A stretch of DNA of 64,000 nucleotides from Timema cristinae (taxonomy: Eukaryota; Arthropoda; Insecta; Phasmatodea; Timematidae), in contig JBCFYV010011135.1 of assembly GCA_039000515.1 (NCBI GenBank), positions 7,105,163 to 7,169,162 on the forward strand, written 5' to 3'. The position numbers were made by a program, and so were the translations under genes. The notes beneath the pieces were generated by a model. It had not been told where the DNA came from. It saw only the letters and a list, made by a program, of their open reading frames with translations, and searched no databases. Below are positions 22,357 to 33,690 of the stretch, piece by piece (position 1 is the first letter of the stretch; each line of letters opens with the position of its first letter).

Positions 22357-23599
22357 GTGGGAGGTGGATGGAGGTTCAGAGAGGAAGAAGGGAAAAATGC
22401 TATAAACTTTACCTTATGTTATTATCTTAACCTAATGCTTCATGTGGACAGTAATCTGTCGTCCTTCCCAATACAGATGAATGGGAATGCTATTCTTCAC
22501 CTTACATTACCATCTTCATGCAAATCAATTGGTCTGCTGGAAGATGACAAGACTTACTGGAAGCGTTCGTTCTGATTCTTCCTTCAAGCTAAGAGAGGTC
22601 TTCATATTGATGTTGGCCATTTGTCAACTTTAAAATCCTGTGTGAGTCTTTGGGAAAAGTTTAAGGCCAACCTCGTGGACAGAATAAATAATTCAGCAGA
22701 CCGAGAAGAATTACAGGGCAGTGCGCAACAGGCGATGTAGGTGGTTTACAACAGGTGCCTGGTGCTCTTGGAGGAAGCAGTGTTGTACTTTAAGGGTCAG
22801 GGCTTGCTGGGGTACGGTCTTCCTTAGCCAACACAGTCTGGATGAGTCTTAGGGAGCAGAAACTATTTAAGAGAAACCAACTACGATACCAAAGTATTGA
22901 TTGAGGTAGCTTAGACGAACGAGAGCTAACTTACCCTTTATCAGCTTACTGTATTTCAGCAGGTCCTGGCGGCATTGAGTCAAGCATTGGGACGGTCATT
23001 TTGTGCCCCAGGGTGGCTCGGAAAATATATTTCTTATCAACCTGCTCTTAATGTAGGTGAGGAGTGATCACGTTATTACCTTGGCTTGTGCGTTCTATGG
23101 TATTGCTTCTACGTTGTTGGAGGGAGTTAATATGGCTCATATTATCAAGACTCTGCAAAAATTGTTTGAAGGGACAGAGATGGTGAATACTTCTGTTGAC
23201 TCAGTGATGCACATGAATGATGCAGTCCAGTACCCTGTGAATTTCCTCAACACAGTTAGCCCTCCTGGCATCCCAAAATTGGGGTTTCAGTGATATTGAT
23301 GTGGAACTGGAAACTGCAATGGTACCAGACTAAGAGTGAGAGCCCACTATTGGAATGTAATTGAGGGGATTGTGTTCACCAGCTGTTGTCCAGGGGATTT
23401 CTTTTTCATACCACACATCCCACTCATTCCATCTGAGTAACATTTGGTGTTTATTACGCTTGATTTTTCCTTGAAGGTATGGTTTGCATTAGCCATTAAT
23501 AAATCACAGGAATACTTAATAAAGATGGCTGAGATTGAATTGAGGGAGACTGCTTCTCTTCCGGAGAGCTCTATGTCACCAGCTCCAGAGTTAATATAA
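22357..23599 (+). pseudogene. Helitron/PIF1-type helicase relic (copy 1)
   Basis: This resembles the helicase part of Helitron Rep-Hel proteins and related PIF1-like transposon helicases (DNA-dependent ATPases). Pieces in order are CYYLNLMLHV and SCKSIGLLEDDKTYWKRSF (about 22,417-22,572), then LWEKFKANLVDRI and GLLGYGLP (about 22,650-22,830). The Walker A region follows, as APGWLGK (about 23,005-23,025) where the family has APGGTGKT. After a frame change come LINLLLM, then VRSDHVITLACAFYGIASTL (23,057 on). A jump follows to SVDSVMHMNDAVQYPVNFLN and PPGIP, then CNGTRLRV (about 23,322), IPHIPLIPS (about 23,408) and ALAINKSQ (about 23,487). The central helicase motifs (Walker B to motif III) are deleted. 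Stops and frameshifts are frequent, so the protein is dead. No Rep/HUH domain was found upstream. Confidence 0.8.
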
Positions 23600-25535
23600 C
23601 CATAACAGACTGGTGATCTTAGTACAAGAGTTGATAAATGTCAAAATATTCTACATGAGATTCTCAAATAAATAACAATGTGTTAACAAGTGTAAATACG
23701 TATGTTTTTCCAATTCTCCATTCCTTCCTGTTTTTATTTCATTTCTACAATTTGCATACGTGTAGCACACCTTCAATTTTATATTAATTAATTAACTACG
23801 GAGGGGTAAAATTCACTTTTGGAGAATTTGACCTGCATAAAAGTGTTAAAGTGATGAGATTTGATATCACTAATTAGAGTGTGTGAAACACTGGCATCTT
23901 ACACCCCCCCCCCCCAGTCGAAGACTGGTATAATGGCTGGTAAGCTATACAATTGTTATTATGTCACACTGAAACTATAGCGTAGATAAATGATTAGTTA
24001 TTTATCAATAAGATTTATTATAAATTGTATGAAATATTTTAACGCATAGTCTAAAATTAAAATTATATTATGACCAAAGGCTTTATATCAGCTTTTTCCC
24101 CCTTATCAAAATCAATATATCATAAAAGATAATATCGTTTTGAAGGTAGGTGGTCACAAATATAAAATTTCTAGAAAGAAGTAAACTTGAAATTCACAAA
24201 CCAGAGCTACAACTCATCTTGTACCCCCGTCCTCCAACCGCCACCTCTACACCACCCTCATAAGCCACAGTAAAAACTAAGTCTAGGTATAATCTCGCAT
24301 AAGTTTCCACCACTACCCCGCCAAACCATTGCTTTTTTTTCAAGTCTTTCTTCGTTTCTTTCTAGAGGGCAATCTCCATGCCAGTCTTAAGGCCGTAACT
24401 TACAATTTTGCCCACCCAGAGCATGAAGTATAAAATCTACCCCCTCCTCTTTCCAGTTTCTTACCCCTCTATTTCCCCTCCTACCACCAACAAGAACTCT
24501 TCCTACATATGTGGGAAAGCATCTTTTTAAAATGTAGCTCTCTTGTTATGATGGGTTGCACCAAGATGGCAAAACTTTATTTTAACATTAAAAAAAAGAA
24601 AGTTTTTCTTACTAGTTTTTAAGGGTGGTGGAAAAGAAAAAATAAGGGTTGATGTATGTTTCACCTTTATTTGAAATGTTTGGTTTATAAATTTTAAACT
24701 AGGTTCATTAGATAAAAAATAGAAAAGTAAGGCATGGACGAATTTCTACAAACGAAGGGGCTGGTCATTCATTCAAATATGCTATGATTCATACCCCTGT
24801 TGAAGTTGTCATATTTAATAGTTGGGTTGAAATGTTGATAAATGTAGATAAAAGAAATATAATCAAAATGTTCCAGTAATTATATTGTTTATTATTAATT
24901 TTAACAGACAAAACCATATTCCTCCTAAAAACAACACAAGAACAATCTTAAAACTGTAACTTTGGTAAAGTATTAATGTTCTAATGTTTTTAAATACAAC
25001 TTAAGGGGTAATTAAGGGGAACGCGAGTTAAGGCTAATAGTTTGTAGTTTTTATTATAAAAACATTTTTCCCTCAATAAATATACAATTTTTCTTCAGTA
25101 TACATTTTATTTTAAATTTCTAAAATATTTGTCACAACATACCTTTTAATATGTGCCTTTATCAAAGCAACACTATAGGCCTACGAGAACTTTTTACATG
25201 AAGAGCAAAAGTTCTTATTAAATTCCAGGATATCTTTGACCAATATTCAAAAAAGTTTATATTTCTACGTGTTAAATATCAAATAAATATTTCTATCTAA
25301 AGTAATATTTTATTTATTTTTTCCAAAATAATGAGGAGATTATGCGATGATACTGGCTCTAGCTTACGTTTATTTCAGCACCAATTTAGTATAAATTATT
25401 TATTTGAATACTAGTAATTATTATGTTTGTATGTTTAAAGTAATATCTTATATTGTTATTTACATCATACCTACACGTGTTATCCATGTTTATTCACACT
25501 AATAATAAAAATATAATAAATTAGGGGAAGTTTAG
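23600..25535. other. AT-rich, no gene seen
   Basis: It includes a poly-C run (about 23,905), which is longer in copy 2, and a strikingly pyrimidine-rich stretch at about 24,220-24,510. No coding evidence. Confidence 0.5.
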
Positions 25536-25539
25536 CTAC

Positions 25540-25680
25540 ATTTTTGGGGAAGGAAAGAAGGAAACAAAATGGGACTATTAATTTTCAGGGCACCTAGCTT
25601 GGAATTTAACTCAAACCTCTTAATCTCCAGCAAGCGATCAAACAAAGCTGAGACCATAGCCCCAATGGCTAATGATCATG
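25540..25680 (-). mobile_element. Possible tRNA-headed SINE fragment
   Basis: On the minus strand, GGGGCTATGGTCTCAGC resembles an A box and GAGGTTTGAGTTAAATTCC a B box, spaced about 45 bp apart. The body is not matched to the other families. A decayed SINE is more likely than a tRNA gene, since no cloverleaf forms by eye. Confidence 0.4.
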
Positions 25681-27155
25681 AAAGTATTTTTAAGGTCAAA
25701 AAACTAAAATATATATTAATAATCTGAGAAAAAACTGTATTTGTATGCTTGTATACAAATTATAGTTAGAAAATCCTAAAAGAGTCGAACATATAGATTA
25801 TTAAAAATTTTATAATTACATGAAAAAATTAAAGTATCTTAAATTTCTTGAATTTATAATGCCTGATAACTCTTAATGCTAATTTAAAAAGAACCTTCTT
25901 AGCCCCACCGAAGGGATTCAAACTTTTTACCTATAAATAAAAACTATACTGTTACTAATTATGTAAGAAATGAACATTTCCATTAATAATTTCAGGAAAT
26001 ATAATTTCTTTGTATTGTTAACAAGAATTCCAAACTATTTAAATAGAACAAAATCAATTGAGATTTATTAAGTTTAAAGTTTACTATTAATTTTAATTAT
26101 TTCTAAAGCTTCTAACACCATAAAAATGGTTGAAAATGTTATATTAAATTGACAGCAGTTTTTCGAGTATCTTTCTTACGTTCACAAATCGACCACAGCG
26201 CTTTTAGTGGATGAATGAGTCACTAACGCTAGCAATGCTCTAGACTAGATATGTTAGTGATCAAATTAATTACGATTATATTTCGATCACCTCAGTTTCA
26301 ATGATATAAATTGTTGCCGCAACACTTTGATCAAATCTCCCCAACCGCCTTAGATATGAAATAGCTTAATATTTCAAATTTGTAGGAATACAATTTTTTT
26401 ATAAAATAAAACAATATTTTATGAGCTATAAACAAATATACTTTCAAATGAAGGTTTGAGAAAGTTCGATTTGATTGTTACGCCTCTCACTGAACCGATA
26501 TGTTACTCTTCTCTCAATATGTTTCTGTAAATGTATATATTATTTCATTCATTCACTTTGGCAGAATATTATGCTATATTTACATTAAGTTTTGGCAACA
26601 ATTTATATTATTTTGTTTCACATATCTCACGAGTTTTAAGTAAATATAATTGTTAGATAAAGGAATGAGAATACCTGTACGTTACACCTTATAATTTATT
26701 TTTTAGGTTTTTCCTACAATTTTTAAGTAATAAAGCTTGGCTCGACGTCCACAATCATTAAATTTGAAGTAGATCTCTTATGTTGGAGGCCAGAGAAAAT
26801 AGTTCGTTTTTATGGTTATAACCAATTTCCGCCCGAGCAGGGATGTAAATGTGATCAAAGCTTCTCTTTCCTTGTGAACATGATAGATCTAATTTAAAAC
26901 TCGGGCCAAACTTTGTTTTGCTTCTTGCTGTGACAGAGCGCGTTGAGAACAAAGAGTAGGTAGGGCTGGAGAAATTCTTAGCTGAAATTGGTCAAAAACT
27001 AGATTCTATTCAAGCATTTTCCCTATTCAGAATTTAAACTGAACCTTTGCCATTTTTACATATTTTTACACGTTTATTAATGGTTTATATTTATATTTTG
27101 TATTTAAAAAAATAGAAATAGGCCTATTATATCCCCCATTTCTCACATCGATTGT
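25681..27155. other. No gene seen
   Basis: AT-rich. A 64-codon minus-strand frame (26,758-26,952) contains GKRSFDHIYIPARAEIGYNH and is largely kept in copy 2 (apart from its 5' end). I do not recognise it and cannot show splice sites beyond an ambiguous CTCTGTCACAG. Confidence 0.4.
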
Positions 27156-27159
27156 CAAA

Positions 27160-27235
27160 TTGTCGTTAAACTAGATTGCCAGTGAGGCAAAGATCTGTAT
27201 TCAAATCTCTGTCTGGTTAACTTTCATAAACAGTT
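27160..27235 (+). mobile_element. SINE family A head fragment
   Basis: AAGATCTGTATTCAAATCTC aligns with the B-box region of the best family A copy (AGATCGAGGTTCAAATCTCG). The body is lost and a TA array follows. Confidence 0.5.
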
Positions 27236-27364
<129 letters not shown>

Positions 27365-27597
27365 TTTTATAGGACTGTTTAAATTATAGCGTTGTAAAAT
27401 ATTAATAATAATGATATCTAAGCTTAAGTTAAGGAAAAAGTCTAAATGATTGTCACTGAAAAATCAAAGTGACGAGATTGACGCTTATTACGCATGGCCT
27501 CCGATTTGAATATATTTATAAAATCGGGGTATTTACCAACATTAAGTCGTTTTTACAACAACTAGCAAAAACTCTAGCACTTTAAACAAACTGACTG

Positions 27598-27768
27598 AAT
27601 TTAGAGGAACGCTACCCTCATTTGCGTTGAGAGAGATTAGTAAAACATTTTGGAAATAAATACACTCAGCACGTCCACCTGTATTCAAACTCCAATCTCC
27701 TCGTCATCGGTAGTCTATTCCATTGCAATAGTGACGCCTTATTCCAAGCAGCCACCGAAGCGGGTAGT
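27598..27768 (-). mobile_element. SINE family A, partial
   Basis: The plus-strand text shows the family middle (CGCTACCCTCATTTGCGTTG), the B-box region (TATTCAAACTCCAATCTCC) and the head ending CACCGAAGCGGG. The 3' signature is missing. Confidence 0.65.
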
Positions 27769-28009
27769 CTCAGGTTAAGTCAACACTTATAATGGCTCCA
27801 TTAAATAAGGGTAGACTGCCGAACATATAGGCTACAGCCTGTCGACACATGCGCATCTGATGTTTTTACCCGGAAATTTCCTAAAAGTTTCATGTTCAAT
27901 ATTAGCAAGAGTATTTATAATTTGTATTGCTTTATTTTTAACAAAACTAATTAACTACCTGATCTTAATATTAACCACGCTTATGTGGCATAGATGACCA
28001 AGTTAAATG

Positions 28010-28115
28010 AAAAGTAAACTCAATCGTATTTGTGTGGTGGGAAAGTGGGAGATCGTTGTTAAAAACACATTTAGTAAATTCACACAGGTTTACAACCCCG
28101 ACCTCATAATGCCCA
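28010..28115 (-). mobile_element. SINE family A, degenerate middle fragment
   Basis: GGGAAAGTGGGAGATCGTTG and TTTACAACCCCGACCTC align loosely with the family middle and B-box region. The open frame across it (28,007-28,204) is incidental. Confidence 0.4.
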
Positions 28116-28700
28116 GAAAACTAAACATAGATTTGCTTAACATTCGAACCACGTGCCTATTGGTGTTGGTGCCCATTCTATTATTCTCTTTTAGTACAAC
28201 ATAAAGTATATTTTACGTCAACCTCCATTACCGTTCAACTGTAGTATATAGTCCGTACAGGTTGACACGAGGACTAAGGCGTCAGGATATATTCCGAGTA
28301 GTTTTGGTAGATTTAACTGGTATGACCAAGGAGGTTACGTGATCATAGGTTGAATGGTATCCAACTTTTGGTTTATTCATCGACGTGCCTACAGAGGTGG
28401 GGGGCAGGCAATCTATGCCCCCCTTCCACTTACCACCCACCAATGTTGCTTCAAATATTGTTTTCAATGACACAAATAATGTAATTAAAAAAACATACCT
28501 GCTAAGTTACTTATTTCCAGCTCAAGTGGTTTTAAAGAATCATTTAAACCTTTAAAATAGTTCCAACCACAATTTCACACCCTTAAGGGCTGAGTTTCAC
28601 AAAACCCTTTCTGGATACATACACTCCGATAGGAGCACTCTTGCCGAATTTCAAGATTCAAGGTCGAGGGTTTCAGGGGATACGTTAATAATGAATGAGT
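28116..28700. other. No gene seen
   Basis: Short frames on both strands around 28,280-28,480 lie over a G-rich stretch (GGTGGGGGGCAGGC). There is no recognised product. Confidence 0.4.
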
Positions 28701-28710
28701 CAGGGATTTC

Positions 28711-28713
<3 letters not shown>

Positions 28714-28758
<45 letters not shown>

Positions 28759-28760
28759 TA
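28714..28760. repeat. (TA)n array, copy 1, short allele
   Basis: About 45 bp of TA, ending AAAATATATAGAGAGAG. The counterpart in copy 2 is about 150 bp. Confidence 0.95.
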
Positions 28761-28773
28761 GAGAGAGATTTAA

Positions 28774-29123
28774 GGTGCGCCAGAAGGGAGTGCGAGTAAT
28801 TTTACAGTTTTTATATCATTAAATTTGTATGGCCAAAACAAATCAACTATTTCTCCAGTATCAACATAGAGTTTAGTTTTCTGCACATGCTAATATCAAC
28901 AGATCTTGAATATCTGTCAAGGCTGTCCTGGAATATTGTCGAAATTTTTAAATAGAGAAAAAAAATTTGACACCCTTGACGGATAATCAAGATCTGTTGA
29001 TTTAAACATGTGCAGAAAACTACTCTCTTATGTTGCTACTGGAAAAAGATTTGATTTATTTTGGCCAACGCATTTCAATTCTAAAAAAACTGTAAACATT
29101 ATTTCGCTCCCTTCGGCCACACC
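28774..29123. mobile_element. Fold-back MITE with TTAA flanks (copy 1)
   Basis: The left arm (28,774 to about 28,930) begins GGTGCGCCAGAAGGGAGTGC. The right arm (about 28,970-29,123), reverse-complemented, begins GGTGTGGCCGAAGGGAGCG. The arms stay similar for about 150 bp, through CAACATA, AGTTTTCTGCACATG and ATCAACAGATCTTGA, with only a short A-rich loop between. TTAA flanks both ends and may be the target-site duplication. A transcript would form a long imperfect hairpin. Confidence 0.85.
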
Positions 29124-29344
29124 TTAAGAAATGGGGGGATAATTCATACTAAGCTTTCTGGTGTAAAAATATAGAAACTAGGTATCTTGGTGAAATTCCA
29201 GTGCTGGACCAGTCACCCCTACCCCAAATGGAAATGCCTAGACATGCCAGTGGGTATGCCTGAGCCACACCAAGCTGGTATATGTGATCTGTATAGTCCA
29301 GTGACTGATCGTCTGGTCCACGATCAGTGATACCTCATTCACAC

Positions 29345-29880
29345 TCTCACCGAGACGATTTTGACGAGACATTCAGCGAGACTGTACGAGCTGAGTGAGG
29401 ACGAGAGCTTCTCTCTATCTTCTCACCGAGACGACCCGAGCGTGACATTCAGCGAGACTGTACGAGCTGAGTGAGGACGAGAGCTGCTCTCTAACTCTCA
29501 CCAAAATGACCCGATTGTGACATTCGGTGAGACTGTACGAGCTGAGTGAGGATGAGAGCTGTTCTCTAACTCTCACCAAGATGACCCGAGCGAGACATTC
29601 GGCGAGACACTACGAGCTGAGTGAGGACGAGAGATTATCTCTAACTCTCACCAAGACGACCCGAACGAGACATTCGGCGAGACACTACGAGCTGAGTGAG
29701 GACGAGAGATTATCTCTAACTCTCACCAAGACGACCCGAGCGAGACATTCGGCGAGACACTACGAGCTTAGTGAGGACGAGAGCTGCTCTCTAGCTTCTC
29801 ACCGAGACGTCCTGATAGAGACATTTGGCGAGACTGTACGAGCTGAGTGAGGACGAGAGCTGTTCTCTAAACTCTCGCTA
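29345..29880. repeat. 75-bp tandem array, seven units (copy 1)
   Basis: The marker ACGAGCTGAGTGAGGACGAG recurs at about 29,385, 29,461, 29,537, 29,611, 29,686, 29,761 and 29,837. Because 75 is divisible by three, an apparent repeat protein (YELSEDE, SLTLTKTTRARHSARH) appears on the plus strand. Outer units contain stops or indels, so coding is unlikely. The array is CpG-rich in an otherwise AT-rich region. Confidence 0.95.
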
Positions 29881-30210
29881 TCACCCACAGTCAACTGTCT
29901 TGCAGTCGTGGTTTCGATGTTTGTGCTGGAGGATGTCGAGATTGATATATAACATAACTTATGTAAACCTATGCATCGTTCAATTTCTTTTTAAATTTGT
30001 TTTACAAATCTTTCGGTTTCCACAAAACAAGCTCCTCTTCGTATAGTTATAATAATTAGACTGTTGTAACATTTTGTTCATTCACTAGTGTTTTGTAAAA
30101 TAATTTGGTAATCGAAAATCAAAGGAAAGTAAAATTAAAATGAACAAAAAAATAATTGAATTAAATCCGATGACGCGTCAAGTGTCAACATTTCAGGTTC
30201 TATTATTGCG
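29881..30210. other. AT-rich spacer between two tandem arrays
   Basis: No element recognised. It includes GATGACGCGTCAAGTGTC near 30,170, just before the next array. Confidence 0.5.
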
Positions 30211-30214
30211 CATT

Positions 30215-30660
30215 GACTGGACGAGAGTGTGGTGGTGCTTTCGTACTCGCGTTTCACCTCTTTGACTCGGACAACAAAGACCGACACGGACCCGAGCGTC
30301 ACTGAAGTGAGGTGAGGGAACCGACTATATTCTTGCACTCGGGCTTCCTCAGGTCTTCTCGGCGAGAGTATGGTGGTGCTCTCTTACTCGCGTCTCACGC
30401 TCCTTGACTCGGACAACAAAGACCGACACGGACCCGAGCGTAACCGAAGCGAGGCGAGAGTACCGACTATATTCTCGAACTCGGTCTTCCTCGGGTCTTC
30501 TCGGCGAGAGTATGGTGGTGCTCTCTTACTTGCGTCTCACGCTCTTTGACTCGGACAACAAAGACCAACACGGACCTGAGCGTCACCGAAGTGAGGTGAG
30601 GGAACCAACTATATTCTTGCATTCGGTCTTCCTCCGGTCTTCTCGGCGAGCGTGTGGATG
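30215..30660. repeat. 142-bp tandem array, three units plus part (copy 1)
   Basis: GGTGGTGCT marks units at about 30,231, 30,372 and 30,514. Each holds TGACTCGGACAACAAAGACC, CCGAGCGT-ACCGAAG and TCGGTCTTCCTCGGGTCTTC. It is CpG-rich. Several long frames on both strands are by-products of the repeat. Confidence 0.92.
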
Positions 30661-31600
30661 AGACATGAGAAGAGTCCATTCGTAGACGAATATAGACAAG
30701 CAACAATGATAAGATAGTTGACCACATGGTCTATGTTAACGTATTTTAATTTGAGATATTAAATCTACCTGATATTAGAGAGAACCGTAGATTTAAAGTT
30801 CTGAGGCTGTAAGAAAATTAATACGCTTGAAGGATAATCACTTTATTAAGTTATTTCCTAAACAAATGCCATGCAAACCATTCTATTAAATTATTGAACG
30901 AGGTTATGGTGGAAACTTCTTGATTTCTGTTTTCACAATAGAAACATAGGCCATGTAAGTTGTCATGATATATTGTTACTACTACTGTATAAACTTAATT
31001 CACAAATTATATTTATTTAATTTAAGGTATACAAACAAATAATTTTTAATAATATTTGTAACCCTCTTCAGTGGTCCTGTGGTCTAACGCGCCACTACCA
31101 TGTTGGACTGGACCACCAAATTCTGGTTCATTTACTTCAAATTAATCCATCCTAGTGCCTAGTTTGTTAGTGGAATCAGTATATTGGCGTAAAACCCGAA
31201 TGGGTATTAACACTCAGCAGTAAAAAGAGTAATTTCAAATGCTTTTAATATTATACTTCATAGTAATTTGCCTACAATAAGTAGAAACCACACTAATTTC
31301 GTGTATTGGCCTAGATGGGTGGACCCTGGCATGAAAATTTGATCAGGTTAATATGTTTGAACTCAACTTTGTATTTTATTTTAGCTTGTACATGAGGAAA
31401 GACAAATTAGTTCAATTAGGTAGATAATAAGTCAGAATGATTTGCAATAAACTTAAACTAATAAGTTTCCCTGGGCCTAAGTTGTACAGCCTCTTTAGGT
31501 ATAAACTATTACATCTATTTAACTTAGGCTCTAATACTTACTAAATGAGCTGTAAGAAGCTAATCATTTTAAAATTGACCTTTTTGTTTTGAATAATCCT
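30661..31600. other. AT-rich, possible tRNA-headed fragment
   Basis: No gene is seen. CAGTGGTCCTGTGGTCTAAC at about 31,070 looks like a SINE head, but no B box or body follows convincingly. Confidence 0.4.
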
Positions 31601-31602
31601 AT

Positions 31603-31675
31603 AAAGTGGAACCTGGATAATTCGAATTTGAAAGGATTATGAAAAAATACAAATTATCCAAACATTCGAATTACA
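31603..31675. repeat. Small inverted repeat, pogo/Tigger-like end
   Basis: GTGGAACCTGGATAATTCGA, followed 40-60 bp later by CAAATTATCCAAACATTCGA, forms an imperfect inverted repeat. The opening resembles terminal repeats of pogo-type elements. No matching opposite end was found, so it may be a solitary terminus. Confidence 0.4.
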
Positions 31676-31934
31676 TAAGTTTCTTAGAAGGAATTCCCTT
31701 TTACACTTCCTTTATCACCGGTACTTTTTCGATCAAAGCTAATGATTTATAGGACTGTGGCTTAGACAGTGACATCGCGATAAACGCACACACAAACACT
31801 ACTGTACAGTATGTAAGAAACACAACTAAAACTAACCAAAAACTAAACACCAAGACAAAACAAAATAAAATTGCATGTCACAAGAATATCGCTACGACTG
31901 AATAACTAACCGCACGTAACCACTTGAGAGGCTT

Positions 31935-32165
31935 ATACCTTGACTAACAGGGTACAGAACTGTACGTATAAACAAATATGTATGGGTGAGGGGAAAGGGG
32001 CGTGAAGAAGGGTACTGAATTCCACATACTCACAAGTTATAATTAATACACGTCTTGTCAGAGGTGAAGGAAGGGCTTGACAATCAGATAAATCTGTGCT
32101 AGGACCAAGGATTGAACCCTGGAGCACCAAAACAGATGTCTGACACCTTACCCCTAGACCACCAG
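31935..32165 (-). mobile_element. SINE family B, tRNA-derived
   Basis: The minus-strand head carries TGGTGGTCTAGGGGTAAGG (A box) and CCAGGGTTCAATCCTTGG (B box). The body contains ACAAGACGTGTATTAATTA. It is better preserved than the copy at 205-427. Confidence 0.8.
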
Positions 32166-33090
32166 GGAATTCAATTGTGAATGAATACCAAGGGGGGGAA
32201 TAAATACAAAATTTTTAATTATCTAGTACTACTTGGGAACCAAAACTAAATTTATTGATAGGCAATGTCTTATGGTAGAATAGAAAATATCCTACTTTGT
32301 TCTTTTTATTTGGTCACGCTCTTGGTGAATACGTAATCTGTACTTAGAAAAATCTATATTATCTCAAAAAGGGTATATTGAATTATGAAGGTTGAATTCA
32401 GATAAACGTGTACATGTGTGCGTCAAGGGAAAGTGGGAAACCATTTACAAACTTGAATTTATGAACTTGCCATTTAATTAACAGTTTATATTGATTTAAT
32501 AAAAGGGACCCCTTGTACTAATCAGCCAATTTTAAAGTATACGAGACTGACAATAAAATTAAAATATTATAACTGTTTCTAAGAAAATGGACACGTATTT
32601 AACCATCATTATTTAATGAAATTATAACTATTAAGGATATGCCTGAGTTTCTCCACATCCTAACCCCAATGGGGAGAAAAACTAATCATATCTCAATGAG
32701 GTATTAATGCCATGAATCTTTATTGGCGTAATGGCTACCGAAAATATATGAGTATATTTGCGGTCATTATATCAGCTCATCAATTCTTTAGTATACTCGG
32801 ATTGCATATGAATGAAATATAGTGGAGCATACCAAAGATGCAACCTCCTTGCTCGTACACGAAGCACGCCACTCGGACTGGTTCGTGTACGACATGTGAA
32901 TACAAGATCTGCAGCATTACCCCTCTTGTTTATATTTTTATCTGTCCCTGAATGCTGGTACGTTTACCAAGTTCTTCCTTTCTTATCACTATCTAAAATG
33001 TTTGATAAAGTTGGATAGCATATATGAGTAATATATATTTATTGAGCCACACAATAGAAGCTCAAGTGTAGAGGTTCATCGACAGAAGCT
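32166..33090. other. No gene seen; short SINE A relic inside
   Basis: About 32,385-32,460 (GGGAAAGTGGGAAACCATTT) resembles the SINE family A middle. The 68-codon frame at 32,812-33,018 is unrecognised. Confidence 0.4.
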
Positions 33091-33095
33091 TAGGA

Positions 33096-33690
33096 TGTAA
33101 GTTAATACTTAGGTAAGCTGATAAGGAAAATATATACAAAATTAATTTATAAATTAGACAGTTAATAGAGTGGTAGATGGATTAAGTGAAGTTACCATGC
33201 ACAAAAATGTATCATTTAAATATTATTTTGGTAAAGAGTCATTGTATAAGATATGAATATTTATGTAAAATTATAATGCATCATCATCTAAAATACAAAT
33301 CTCAAATGAGTTAATGAAAGGTCCAAAATATAAGTTGACACATTAAACCATTAATACAAATATATAAGATACAATATAGTGTACGAACAATGTTCTTAAG
33401 TCAAGATATGTTGATAAATTAAATAATAAAATTAGGTCAACATCTGCCAAACAATTTATATGAAGTGGTTGTGTAATGTAGAATAAACTAAGTCTTATCT
33501 GTGTATTTGTACAAATACTCATTTTTGATATCCAGCATTGGATTACTTAATTTCAACATTATACATTTTTGTGCTTGGTAATTTCATTTAATACATATAC
33601 CACTCTATTAACTGTTTAATTTATAAATTGATTTCCTTATTTAAATCTATTTTCCTGATCAAATTATCTAAGTCTTAACTTATTTTATAA
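33096..33690. mobile_element. Large inverted-repeat (fold-back) element, copy 1
   Basis: The left arm (33,096-33,211) contains TAGACAGTTAATAGAGTGGT and CACAAAAATGTA. The right arm (33,562-33,690), reverse-complemented, contains TAAACAGTTAATAGAGTGGT and CACAAAAATGTA. Arms of about 115-130 bp enclose about 350 bp of AT-rich DNA with no open frame. It is probably a non-autonomous DNA transposon, though target duplications were not resolved. Confidence 0.75.

Noticed and set aside
26758..26952. Minus-strand 64-codon frame with SFDHIYIPARAEIGYNH
   Set aside because: Protein-like in part, but with no recognised family, no clear splice sites, and an altered 5' end in copy 2. Kept only as a note.
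29527..29850. SEDE-rich repeat protein of about 107 residues
   Set aside because: Produced by the 75-bp tandem array. Outer units break the frame and copy number differs between the two copies.
30404..30727. Arg/Ser-rich frames on both strands
   Set aside because: By-products of the 142-bp tandem array, equally open on both strands.
32812..33018. 68-codon plus-strand frame
   Set aside because: No family resemblance, and bordered by a repeat element. Its preservation in copy 2 only reflects the near-identity of the copies.
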